A stretch of 64,000 bases of DNA from Chitinivorax tropicus. Lineage in GTDB: Bacteria > Pseudomonadota > Gammaproteobacteria > Burkholderiales > SCOH01. A program made the translations under genes and the position numbers. Positions 37,171 through 45,162 of this stretch are shown one piece after another; the stretch's first letter is position 1, and each line of letters starts with the position of its first letter. The notes under the pieces were generated by a model. The model did no database searches. It had not been told where the DNA came from and saw nothing but the letters and a program-made list of their open reading frames with translations. The stretch spans positions 1 to 64,000 of the forward strand of contig NZ_JACHHY010000007.1 of the NCBI RefSeq assembly GCF_014202905.1, in the 5' to 3' direction.

Positions 37171-39228
37171 TTACGTCCTGACCGTAGCGGGCAAGGGCAA
37201 TTCACGCGCCGTGGGATGCGCGGTACGATAGGCCTGCCAGCACGCGCGGGCACCAAACAGCACGATGCTGATCACCAGTAGCATGAAGCCGCCAGCCAAC
37301 GTGGCATCGAGATAGTCGTTGAATACCACCTGCTGCATCTGTGCCAGGCTCTTGGCCGGAGCAAGCACCTCACCCTGCGACAAGGCTGTCTCGTATTTGT
37401 GGGCATGGGCCAGGAACCCGACCTTGGGGTTGTCCGAGAACACTTTGAGCCAGCCAGCCGTCAGCGTGCAGATCAGCAACCAGACGGTGGGAATGATAGT
37501 CACCCATGCATAGCGCTCGCGTTTCAATTTGAACAGCACAACCGTCGCCAGCACCAATGCGGTGGCCGCCAGCATCTGATTGGCGATGCCGAACAAAGGC
37601 CAGAGCGTGTTGATACCGCCCAGCGGATCAACCACGCCTTGATACAAGAAATATCCCCAGGCCGCGACACACAGGCCGGTTGCAGACAGATTGGCCACCC
37701 ATGAGTCTGTTTTCTTCAAAGCCGGGACAAAGGTGCCCATCAGATCCTGCAGCATGAAGCGCCCAGCACGAGTTCCCGCGTCAACAGCTGTCAAGATGAA
37801 CAGTGCCTCGAACAAGATGGCGAAGTGATACCAGAAGGCTTTCATGGCTGGGCCACCAAACACGTTGGATAGGATTTCCGCCATGCCCACCGCCAAGGTC
37901 GGCGCCCCGCCAGCCCGCGAGATGATCGAATGCTCACCCAGCTCCTTGGCTGTTTGGGTGATCATGTCCGGCGTGATGAGGAAGCCGAAATTCGATACGG
38001 CTGTCGCGGCGCTTTCCGCTGTTTTGCCAATGACCGCAGCGGGGCTGTTCATGACGAAATAGATGCCCGGGTCGATGACCGAGGCTGCAATCAGCGCCAT
38101 GATGGCGACAAAGCTTTCCATCAACATGCCACCGTAGCCGATGAATGGCATATGGGTTTCGTTTTCCAGCAACTTGGGCGTAGTGCCAGAGGCAATCAGC
38201 GCATGGAAGCCAGAAACTGCGCCACAGGCGATGGTGATGAACAGGAATGGAAACAGATTGCCGCCCCAGACCGGCCCCGTGCCGTCGATGAAGCGGGTCA
38301 GCGCGGGCATCTTCAGCTCAGGTGCCACGATCAGAATGCCGATCGCCAGCCCGACAATCGTGCCGATTTTCAGAAAGGTGGACAGATAGTCGCGTGGTGC
38401 CAACAGCAGCCAGACGGGCATCACCGAGGCGATGAAGCCATAGGCGATCAACATCCAGGTCAGCTGCACACCGGTGAAGGTGAATGCCGGTGCCCAGACC
38501 GGGCTGGCGGCCACCATGCCACCACCCCAGATCGCCAGCATCAGCAAGACAAAACCGATGATCGATACTTCTCCGATGCGGCCTGGGCGCAGATAGCGGC
38601 TGTATACCCCCATGAACAGTGCGATCGGGATGGTGACCGCAACGGTAAACGCCCCCCAGGGGCTTTCTGCCAGCGCTTTGACCACAATCAGCGCCAGCAC
38701 CGCGAGAATGATCACCATGATCATGAAGGTGCCAAATAACGCAATCACCCCCGGTACATGACCGACCTCCGATTTGATCAGGTCACCCAGCGAGCGGCCA
38801 TCACGACGGGTCGAAATGAACAGCACCATGAAATCCTGTACGGCACCGGCCAGCACGACACCAGCCAAGATCCACAGCATGCCCGGCAAGTACCCCAATT
38901 GCGCGGCCAGTACCGGCCCAACCAGCGGCCCCGCCCCGGCAATGGCGGCAAAGTGGTGCCCGAACAGCACATACTTGTTGGTGGGGACATAATCCAGGCC
39001 ATCGTTATGACGGACAGCGGGCGTGGCGCGCATGGCATCAAGCTTCATGACGTGCTTGGCGATGAACAGGCCATAATAACGGTACGCAATCAGGTAGACC
39101 GATACCGCAGCAACCACAATCCACAAGGCATTGATGGATTCACCGCGATGTAATGCGACGACGCCCAGCGCAAAAGCGCCAATGGCACCGATTGCGCCAA
39201 ACGCCGCATGGCGGGCAAAAGGGGGCAT
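37171..39228 (-). CDS. cstA: Carbon starvation protein A (CstA/BtsT-type pyruvate or peptide transporter)
   Basis: The 685-aa protein has about 16 to 18 membrane helices. Conserved CstA segments include TNKYVLFGHHFAAIAGAGPLVGP in two parts, the ISTRRDGRSLGDL loop and SGFHALIASGTTPK. The family imports pyruvate and possibly peptides under carbon limitation. GGAG precedes the ATG at 39228. ybdD follows directly, and a cache-domain two-component pair is divergent, which suggests control by that pair. Confidence 0.95.
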   Translation of the reverse strand: MPPFARHAAFGAIGAIGAFALGVVALHRGESINALWIVVAAVSVYLIAYRYYGLFIAKHVMKLDAMRATPAVRHNDGLDYVPTNKYVLFGHHFAAIAGAGPLVGPVLAAQLGYLPGMLWILAGVVLAGAVQDFMVLFISTRRDGRSLGDLIKSEVGHVPGVIALFGTFMIMVIILAVLALIVVKALAESPWGAFTVAVTIPIALFMGVYSRYLRPGRIGEVSIIGFVLLMLAIWGGGMVAASPVWAPAFTFTGVQLTWMLIAYGFIASVMPVWLLLAPRDYLSTFLKIGTIVGLAIGILIVAPELKMPALTRFIDGTGPVWGGNLFPFLFITIACGAVSGFHALIASGTTPKLLENETHMPFIGYGGMLMESFVAIMALIAASVIDPGIYFVMNSPAAVIGKTAESAATAVSNFGFLITPDMITQTAKELGEHSIISRAGGAPTLAVGMAEILSNVFGGPAMKAFWYHFAILFEALFILTAVDAGTRAGRFMLQDLMGTFVPALKKTDSWVANLSATGLCVAAWGYFLYQGVVDPLGGINTLWPLFGIANQMLAATALVLATVVLFKLKRERYAWVTIIPTVWLLICTLTAGWLKVFSDNPKVGFLAHAHKYETALSQGEVLAPAKSLAQMQQVVFNDYLDATLAGGFMLLVISIVLFGARACWQAYRTAHPTARELPLPATVRT

Positions 39229-39534
39229 GGTTTGTCTCCAAAATTCGCTGGCCGACTACTTGGGTCAGCACGTTGTCAGTGGGGAAGTCGGATATGGCTT
39301 GTGCCAGGCTCGAAAAACGATCTGGTGGTGCTGGTGGGTCCAAAACCATCTCATCAGAGCTTAGGCTCTACTATTCTCTTTTTAAGGAATGTAAAGAATT
39401 CGCAGAAATACCCCTGGCTGGCTTACGTAGAACTACCAGGTACTGTTGACACGGCCATATTGCTCCAGCGCACAATCAGCCCAGAGCGGGCCTTGGAGCC
39501 GCATTAATAGATGCTTGGCATGCACGCGACTTAC
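39229..39534. promoter_or_regulatory. Divergent promoter region of cstA and the two-component genes
   Basis: The 306-base gap contains a TTGACA at 39446-39451 oriented toward the kinase gene, with a poor -10 (CACAAT at 39471, spacing 19). No gene or strong repeat is visible. Both cstA and the sensor genes must start here. Confidence 0.45.
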
Positions 39535-40896
39535 ATGACGATGAATCTGAAACACAAAATATTTGCGTTGACCATTCTGCCGTTGTTGCTGGCGCTGGCG
39601 GTGATTGCACTGCTGGTCTGGCAGCGTGCCGAGGACATTGCCGATCAGCAGGCCAAGACGATTGAGGAAGCCTTGCTGACCAGCAAGCGTGCGGAACTCA
39701 AGCACTATGTCAGCCTGGCGCTGAGTGCAATCGAGCCGCATTACCAACATGGGCTGGCGGATGCCAACGCACAGGCGCGAGCCAAGGCGGCTTTGCGAGC
39801 GCTGAGCTTTGACAGCGATGGCTATTTCTTTGTCTACGACCTGACCGGAACCAATCTGGTTCACCCACGCCAGCCCGATCTGGAAGGTCGGAACCTGTGG
39901 GACATGCAGGATCGGCAGGGGCGGTATGTGATCCGTGCATTGGTCGAGGCGGCCAAGGCTGGCGGAGGATATCCACGTTACGGTTGGGAGAAACCCTCTA
40001 CCGGCCAGTTGACTGAAAAGTTGGGGCATGTGGTGCTGCTGGACAGATGGGGCTGGGTGGTGGGAACGGGTATCTACCTCGATGATGTGGCGCAGGCGAT
40101 TGCCGAGGCCAGAAAACGGGCCGGTGACAATGCCCGCAATACCCTATACAGCCTGGGTGGAATTGCTTTGGTGGCGGTGCTGATCGTCTTTGGCGCGGGG
40201 CTCGCGTTGAACGTCAGCGAACAGCGTCTGGCGGACGACAAGCTGAAAACGTTGGCGCAACGTATCGTCACCTTGCAGGAAGAAGAGCGCGCGCGCGTAG
40301 CGCGTGACCTGCATGATGGTATTTCACAGGTGCTGGTTTCGACCAAATTTCAGTTCGAGCTGGCGCAATACAAGGTTGAACACGGTGGTGTGGGCGCGGC
40401 GGATGATTTGCGCAAGGGGATCGACGATCTCTCCAGCGCCATCCACGAGGTCAGGCGTATTTCCCATGACTTACGCTCGTCGATTCTGGATACGCTGGGC
40501 TTATCTGCCGCCATTGCGCAGCTGGCCAACGAATTCGAGCTACGGAACTGGGTTGCCGTCAATTTCGACAATCAATTGGGCGATTTCGAGCTGCCCGACC
40601 ACGAGGCCATCGCCTTGTTCCGGATCGCCCAGGAGGCGCTGACCAACACCGAGCGCCATGCTGAGGCCAGCGAAGTCCAGATCAAGCTGGTCAAGGAGCC
40701 AAGGCAAGTTCGCCTGGCCATCACCGATAACGGTCAGGGCTTTGACGCCACCCGTATCGATCGGGACGGCGGCATCGGCCTGCGCAATATCCGCGAGCGG
40801 GTCGAGCACCTGGGCGGCCAATTCCATATGACATCTGCGCCAGGGTGTACCCGCCTGGAGGTATGCCTGCCGCTTTCCCTTGAGGCCCATACATGA
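39535..40896 (+). CDS. Cache-domain sensor histidine kinase
   Basis: The 453-aa kinase has an N-terminal membrane helix (about 10-30), a periplasmic single-cache domain (SDGYFFVYDLTGTNLVHP, WGWVVGTGIYLDDV), a second helix near 205-225, a HisKA_3 dimerisation region with phosphoacceptor His260 (ARVARDLHDG), and an ATPase domain (ITDNGQGFD, GGIGLRNIRERVE). It is of the NarL-partner class. It overlaps the response regulator gene by ATGA. Divergent from cstA, it may sense pyruvate or another small acid (inference). The start codon is uncertain (39535 or 39541). Confidence 0.9.
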   Translation: MTMNLKHKIFALTILPLLLALAVIALLVWQRAEDIADQQAKTIEEALLTSKRAELKHYVSLALSAIEPHYQHGLADANAQARAKAALRALSFDSDGYFFVYDLTGTNLVHPRQPDLEGRNLWDMQDRQGRYVIRALVEAAKAGGGYPRYGWEKPSTGQLTEKLGHVVLLDRWGWVVGTGIYLDDVAQAIAEARKRAGDNARNTLYSLGGIALVAVLIVFGAGLALNVSEQRLADDKLKTLAQRIVTLQEEERARVARDLHDGISQVLVSTKFQFELAQYKVEHGGVGAADDLRKGIDDLSSAIHEVRRISHDLRSSILDTLGLSAAIAQLANEFELRNWVAVNFDNQLGDFELPDHEAIALFRIAQEALTNTERHAEASEVQIKLVKEPRQVRLAITDNGQGFDATRIDRDGGIGLRNIRERVEHLGGQFHMTSAPGCTRLEVCLPLSLEAHT

Positions 40897-41540
40897 CACG
40901 AATCCTTCCGCCCAACAAACCCCGCGTGCGCCTCATCCTGGTGGACGATCACCCCCTGGTGCGTGATGGCCTGAAAGCCAGGCTGGCCGCCGTGCCGCAA
41001 TTCGAGCTGATCGGTGAGGCTGGTGGTGGCGCCGAGGCATTGAACCTGGCCGAGATCCACAAACCAGATCTGATGCTGGTGGATATCAGCATGAAGGACA
41101 TGAACGGCATTCGCCTGACGGAATTGCTACGAAACCGCTGCCCCAATGTGAAGGTCCTGATCCTTAGCATGTATGACAACAATGAATACGTGACCAGCGC
41201 CATGCGGGCTGGTGCCAAGGGCTATGTGCTGAAAGACGCCGGTTCGCAGGAGATCATCGCCGCCATCGATGCCGTGGCGGCGGGCGGCAGCTATTACAGC
41301 GCCGCTGTGGCCAGCGCGCTGGTGGCGCCGAAGATCACGAACGATTCGCTGACCGATCGTGAACGGGAAGTACTGATGCTGCTGGCCCAAGGCCTATCGA
41401 ACAAAGCGGTGGCCAAGCAGCTCGATATCAGCGTGCGGACGGCAGAGGCGCACCGGCTGAGCATGCGCCGCAAGCTGGGGATCGACACCGCTGCAGGCTT
41501 GGTGAAGTATGCCATCGCGCAAGGCTGGATCAAAAGCTGA
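40893..41540 (+). CDS. NarL/LuxR family response regulator
   Basis: The 215-aa protein has a receiver domain with phospho-acceptor Asp64 (LMLVDISMKDM), conserved Asp-Asp near the N-terminus (LVDDHPLVRDGLK) and Lys in the KDAGS loop, and a C-terminal LuxR helix-turn-helix (LTDREREVLMLLAQGLSNKAV). It is the cognate partner of the upstream kinase by overlap and type. The likely target is the divergent cstA-ybdD unit. Confidence 0.95.
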   Translation: MTRILPPNKPRVRLILVDDHPLVRDGLKARLAAVPQFELIGEAGGGAEALNLAEIHKPDLMLVDISMKDMNGIRLTELLRNRCPNVKVLILSMYDNNEYVTSAMRAGAKGYVLKDAGSQEIIAAIDAVAAGGSYYSAAVASALVAPKITNDSLTDREREVLMLLAQGLSNKAVAKQLDISVRTAEAHRLSMRRKLGIDTAAGLVKYAIAQGWIKS

Positions 41541-41545
41541 CAGAC

Positions 41546-42865
41546 TTACTGGGTCAGCCCGCCCACTTGGCGGGCCAGATAGCCTGCGTAGTTGTCCGTC
41601 ATGCCGCCGATGAAATCCAGCACTCGCATATAGGCCAAATACAAGGGCCAGCTGGGGTCGGGTACGTTGTGCTCCATCAGATCCAGCGTCCGTTTGGCAC
41701 GGAATGAGAGGCTGCCACTGGTCTTGAGCTGATAGACCGCGCTCAGGAATGTTTCCAGTAACACCTCCAACGTGGTGTAGGCACCAACCTCGATCTCGAC
41801 CTTCTGTCGGGTATTGAAGATCTTGGCGCGGGCCAGCCGCTTGGCTTCGTTCAAGCCATCCACGATATGTCGGGGACAGGTCACCAGTAGATCCTGTGTC
41901 AATTCACCTGCCAGCAGCAGATCGTGGTGTTCCGCAAAACTCAACGCCACCGCGTTCACCAGCCGCTGAATCGCCTTGCCCCGCAGCAAGGAGATCTTAC
42001 GGCGGGTGGTGGGGGCCTCGCACAGCTCTTCACGTAACGCAGTGCAATCCCCGATCAGCTCTACCAGAATCGGCTCGACCTGCTCATAGCTCAACACCCC
42101 GATTTCAATACCATCTTCCAGATCAAGAATGGCATAGCAGATGTCATCCGCCGCCTCCATCAAGTAAGAGAGCGGGTGTCGCGCCCAGCGATGGTGGCTG
42201 ATTTCGATCAAGCCCAGCTCAGCGGCAATGATCTCCAACTGCGGCAATTCAGATTGATAACAAGAGAACTTCTCTTTATTGCCAGCATGCTCAACCGTCC
42301 AAGGGTATTTCAGCAACGCGCCCAAGGTGGCATAGGTCAGCCGCAGGCCACCGGCGAAGCGATGGTTCTCCAGCTGCGTCACCACCCGGAATCCATGCGC
42401 ATTGCCCTCAAAAGTCTGCAGATCCCGTTGCTCAAGAGCGGTCAGTGGTGCGATCAAAGGCTGGTTGCGTTCCTGGCAAAACCAGTCCCGAATGGCGTAT
42501 TCACCAGCGTGGCCAAAAGGTGGGTTGCCAATGTCGTGTGCCAGGCAGGCTGACTGAACAATCGCCCCAAGATCGGTCGGAACGATGCCTGTGGGCAGCT
42601 TGTCGGCCAGCCGCTGGCCTGCCATCACACCAAGGCTACGCCCCACCGCAGCCACTTCGATGGAGTGGGTCAGTCGGGTGTGGACGTGATCATTTTCAGA
42701 CATCGGGTGGACTTGGGTCTTACGTCCCAGCCGTCGGAATGCGCTGGAAAAGACAATGCGATCATGGTCTTTGTGAAAATCGGTACGCCCGGCATCTTGT
42801 CCGGTGGGTTTGGCATTGCCCAGCCGTTCGGCGGATAGCAATTGAGTCCAGGTCATCAGAGGCAT
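41546..42865 (-). CDS. dgt: dGTP triphosphohydrolase-like dNTPase
   Basis: The 439-aa HD-domain enzyme removes triphosphate from deoxynucleotides. Visible motifs are RRLGRKTQVH, HTRLTHSIEVA, and the HD pair in CLAHDIGNPPFGHAGE. The sequence suits the type-2 dGTPase subgroup. It is convergent with the response regulator, with only five bases between them. Its start region faces the SAM-II-like RNA elements, so their promoters are divergent. Confidence 0.92.
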   Translation of the reverse strand: MPLMTWTQLLSAERLGNAKPTGQDAGRTDFHKDHDRIVFSSAFRRLGRKTQVHPMSENDHVHTRLTHSIEVAAVGRSLGVMAGQRLADKLPTGIVPTDLGAIVQSACLAHDIGNPPFGHAGEYAIRDWFCQERNQPLIAPLTALEQRDLQTFEGNAHGFRVVTQLENHRFAGGLRLTYATLGALLKYPWTVEHAGNKEKFSCYQSELPQLEIIAAELGLIEISHHRWARHPLSYLMEAADDICYAILDLEDGIEIGVLSYEQVEPILVELIGDCTALREELCEAPTTRRKISLLRGKAIQRLVNAVALSFAEHHDLLLAGELTQDLLVTCPRHIVDGLNEAKRLARAKIFNTRQKVEIEVGAYTTLEVLLETFLSAVYQLKTSGSLSFRAKRTLDLMEHNVPDPSWPLYLAYMRVLDFIGGMTDNYAGYLARQVGGLTQ

Positions 42866-42935
42866 GGTGGTGTTCGCTCGATATTGAACAACATGATCGG
42901 ATCGAGTCCGCCCCTTTCACCGTGAAAAAGGCAGC

Positions 42936-42965
42936 TTGACATGCTTAGCATGTGGGTTTTACATT
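42936..42965 (+). promoter_or_regulatory. Sigma-70-like promoter of RNA element A
   Basis: TTGACA at 42936-42941 and TACATT at 42960-42965 are separated by 18 bases. The predicted start (about 42972) falls four or five bases before the first stem of the RNA element, as expected for a leader RNA. Confidence 0.65.
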
Positions 42966-42975
42966 ACAGGCACTT

Positions 42976-43026
42976 CGCGCCAATTTGAACACAGCTTGCG
43001 GGCGCGCTACAAATACAGCTAAAGCG
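42976..43026 (+). ncRNA. SAM-II-like riboswitch candidate, copy A
   Basis: A perfect 6-bp stem (CGCGCC 42976-42981 with GGCGCG 43001-43006) encloses ATTTGAAC (42983-42990) and CTTGC (42995-42999), and is followed by GCTACAAATAC and GCTAAAGCG (43018-43026). This order (stem, GATTTrA block, CTTGC, stem, AAA-rich strand, GCTAAAG) is the conserved layout of SAM-II aptamers, a pseudoknot in which loop CUU can pair with tail AAG. A promoter lies just before it and a terminator 27 bases after it. Ligand identity is inferred from the pattern only. Confidence 0.6.
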
Positions 43027-43053
43027 TGGTGAGAAATGGCAACTGATTTCCCA

Positions 43054-43085
43054 AACCCGCTTGGCATGTGCAAGCGGGTTTTTTG
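43054..43085 (+). terminator. Intrinsic terminator after RNA element A
   Basis: A perfect 10-bp stem (AACCCGCTTG 43054-43063, CAAGCGGGTT 43071-43080) with a 7-base loop and six Ts (43079-43084). CCCGC of its 5' arm can also pair with GCGGG of element A (42998-43002), so a switch between aptamer and terminator is possible. No ORF separates aptamer and terminator. Confidence 0.92.
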
Positions 43086-43104
43086 CTTTATGGCTGTTCA
43101 TCGC

Positions 43105-43134
43105 TTGTTCAATATGTGTGTGACAGGCTATAGT
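43105..43134 (+). promoter_or_regulatory. Sigma-70-like promoter of RNA element B
   Basis: TTGTTC (43105-43110) and TATAGT (43129-43134) are spaced by 18 bases. The expected start (about 43141) lies four bases before the first stem of element B, the same geometry as for element A. Confidence 0.65.
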
Positions 43135-43144
43135 CTGACGTTCA

Positions 43145-43196
43145 GCGCCGATTTAACGAACAACTTGCGGGGCGCAATCGAAATTCCGCTAAAGCG
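43145..43196 (+). ncRNA. SAM-II-like riboswitch candidate, copy B
   Basis: Stem GCGCC (43145-43149) and GGCGC (43171-43175) encloses GATTTAAC (43150-43157) and CTTGC (43164-43168), followed by AATCGAAATTCC and GCTAAAGCG (43188-43196). GATTTAAC, CTTGC and GCTAAAG match the SAM-II consensus as I recall it, better than copy A at the first block. It lies in the leader of the 111-aa gene at 43253, with 56 bases to the start codon. No terminator lies in between, so translational control is more likely here. Confidence 0.65.
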
Positions 43197-43252
43197 TCGC
43201 CGGCGGGGCTCATCTCAAGGCGCGCGATTCATGCTCGCAACAGGAGATCACT

Positions 43253-43588
43253 ATGTTTGACTGCTATCTGGACGAATCCAGCTTCACCACCAACCAAGCC
43301 GCGACGGGTTCATCCGTGGCGCGTGTCGGGGATGCTGGTCTGCCGCCACGTGGCCATCCTCATAGCCGTATCGATATCGTATTCCATGCTGATACGATGT
43401 CCGGTGCCCGCCAGCAGATTCTTGCCCAGATTGCCAAGTTGGTTGCGGAGCCCATCGAATACAATGCCGGGCGCTACAGTGTCCGAGCCATCACCTTTGA
43501 GCAGGCCTTATTGATCAATCGCCTGGCTGGCGATTGGGGGGTGATCAACGCCATCGTCACGGCGGAGCGCCCTGGCCGGTTGGCTTGA
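43253..43588 (+). CDS. Unrecognised 111-aa protein under SAM-II-like leader
   Basis: AGGAG at ideal spacing precedes the ATG at 43253. The protein is soluble, mixed alpha/beta in appearance, with a His/Pro segment (GLPPRGHPHSRIDIVFHAD) and a helix SGARQQILAQIAKLVAEP, then an alternating hydrophobic C-terminal half. I recognise no family. It is the only gene between RNA element B and the terminator at 43684, so its regulation by the element is the main clue to function; methionine, SAM or one-carbon metabolism would be the guess if the element really senses SAM. Confidence 0.7.
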   Translation: MFDCYLDESSFTTNQAATGSSVARVGDAGLPPRGHPHSRIDIVFHADTMSGARQQILAQIAKLVAEPIEYNAGRYSVRAITFEQALLINRLAGDWGVINAIVTAERPGRLA

Positions 43589-43683
43589 GTGACACGCTGA
43601 TGATCCATTATCGAACCAGGCTGCCCATTAGGTCTTGCGCTGTGTGGCGTGCCGACAGAATTTAGATTTCATTTGCCACAACT

Positions 43684-43707
43684 AAAGCGGCGTTGGCCGC
43701 TTTTTTT
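43684..43707 (+). terminator. Intrinsic terminator between the 111-aa gene and the MATE gene
   Basis: A perfect 8-bp stem (AAAGCGGC 43684-43691, GCCGCTTT 43696-43703), loop GTTG, with seven Ts (43701-43707). It ends 16 bases before the MATE start codon. It either ends the 43253 transcript or attenuates the MATE transcript. Its 5' arm overlaps another ACTAAAGCG sequence preceded by a 6-bp hairpin (TGTGGC 43643-43648, GCCACA 43675-43680). Confidence 0.9.
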
Positions 43708-43723
43708 ATTTCATCGTGAATTT

Positions 43724-45115
43724 ATGTCGAGTCTTCCTGCAACCTCTTCACAAGCATTACCTGGCTTTGTCGGTGAGAGTCGCGCCATCTTGAAGTTGGC
43801 AGGTCCGATCATCGTGGCACAGCTCGCCCAGACAGCCATGGCCTTTGTCGATACCGTGATGGCAGGGCGTGTCTCGGCTGCTGATCTGGCCGGCGTGTCG
43901 CTGGGGGCCAGTATCTGGATCACTATCGTGCTGACTTTCACGGGCGTGCTATTGGCTGTCAGCCCCTTGATTGCACAGGCCTACGGCGGAAAACGGCATG
44001 TGGAAATCGGTGGCATCATGCGCCAAGGGATGTGGCTGGCACTCTTGCTGGGCGTCGTCTCCATTGTCATTCTGAAATATGGCGCACCCGTGGTGCTGAC
44101 ATTGGCCAACGCCGCGCCAGATGTGGCGGTTAAGGCAACTGGCTTCATGGATGGCGTGGCAGTCGGCATGCCCGCCTTCCTGCTGTACAAAGTCTTCAAT
44201 TCCTATACTTCTAGTGTCTCGCGCACCAAGCCCATCATGATCATCAGCCTGTTGGCCTTGGCGCTGAATGTGCCTGCCAACTACGTGTTGATCTACGGCC
44301 ACCTCGGTTTGCCCGCCATGGGTGGGGCGGGGTGTGGGTGGGCCAGCGCCTTGGTCAACTGGTTTTCGGTGCTCGCCCTGGTGGTGTACACCTGGCGCCA
44401 TCGCTTTTATCAGCAGTTTGAAGTCTGGAGCCGCTTTGAGTGGCCCAACTGGGATGCGCAGAAACGTCTGATCAAATTGGGTCTGCCGATCGGCCTGACC
44501 TTACTGGCCGAGGTCAGCGCGTTTACCATTGTTGCGCTGATGCTGGCGCGGCTGGGGGCTGCTGTGGTGGCATCCCACCAGATTACGTTGAATTTCTCTG
44601 CCCAGACCTACATGCTGCCATTTGGCATTGCCTCAGCCTTGACGGTGCGTGTGGGGCAACACATTGGCGCAGGTCACCATCACCTCGCGGCCCATACCTG
44701 CAAGGTGGGCCTGAAGCTGGTGCTGTTGATCGCATCCGCCACAGCGTTGTTGATCTGGGTCGGCGCAGGCTACATTGCGGCCATGTACACGCCAGACAAG
44801 GCTGTGCAAGCCATGGCCGCCACCCTGTTGATGTTTGCGGCAGCATACCAGATCCCCGATGCCGTCCAGGTCAGCGCGACTGGTGCATTGCGAGGCTATA
44901 AGATCACTACCTTTCCGATGGTGATCCAGATCGTCGCATTCTGGGTGGTCGGCATCCTGGGTGGCTATCTGCTTGGGTTGCGGGGCGTCTGGTTCATCAA
45001 TCAGGGGCAACCGTTGGGTGCGTCTGGGTTCTGGATTGCGCTGGTGTTATCGCTCACTGCAGCGGCCATCCCACTATTGGCGTATCTCGTGCGGATTGCC
45101 CGCCGCTATCGGTAA
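43724..45115 (+). CDS. MATE family multidrug/sodium efflux transporter
   Basis: The 463-aa protein has twelve helices in two MATE repeats. NorM-type segments include KLAGPIIVAQLAQTAMAFVDT and MAGRVSAADLAGVSLGASIW. It would export cationic drugs or metabolites using Na+ or H+. The ATG at 43724 has no strong ribosome site, and a terminator precedes it, which suggests conditional expression. A GTG-started extension through the terminator (43649) is rejected. Confidence 0.93.
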   Translation: MSSLPATSSQALPGFVGESRAILKLAGPIIVAQLAQTAMAFVDTVMAGRVSAADLAGVSLGASIWITIVLTFTGVLLAVSPLIAQAYGGKRHVEIGGIMRQGMWLALLLGVVSIVILKYGAPVVLTLANAAPDVAVKATGFMDGVAVGMPAFLLYKVFNSYTSSVSRTKPIMIISLLALALNVPANYVLIYGHLGLPAMGGAGCGWASALVNWFSVLALVVYTWRHRFYQQFEVWSRFEWPNWDAQKRLIKLGLPIGLTLLAEVSAFTIVALMLARLGAAVVASHQITLNFSAQTYMLPFGIASALTVRVGQHIGAGHHHLAAHTCKVGLKLVLLIASATALLIWVGAGYIAAMYTPDKAVQAMAATLLMFAAAYQIPDAVQVSATGALRGYKITTFPMVIQIVAFWVVGILGGYLLGLRGVWFINQGQPLGASGFWIALVLSLTAAAIPLLAYLVRIARRYR

Positions 45116-45162
45116 CGCATTGAGTCTTTGAACATGTGTTGCACCAAAACACGGAGTATCGC

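Noticed and set aside
37930-38739. 269-codon open frame opposite cstA
   Set aside because: Composition is highly charged and repetitive (Asp/His/Arg/Gln), typical of a shadow of a membrane-protein gene.
43649-43723. N-terminal extension of the MATE protein from GTG 43649
   Set aside because: It would translate through a perfect intrinsic terminator and add residues not found at MATE N-termini.
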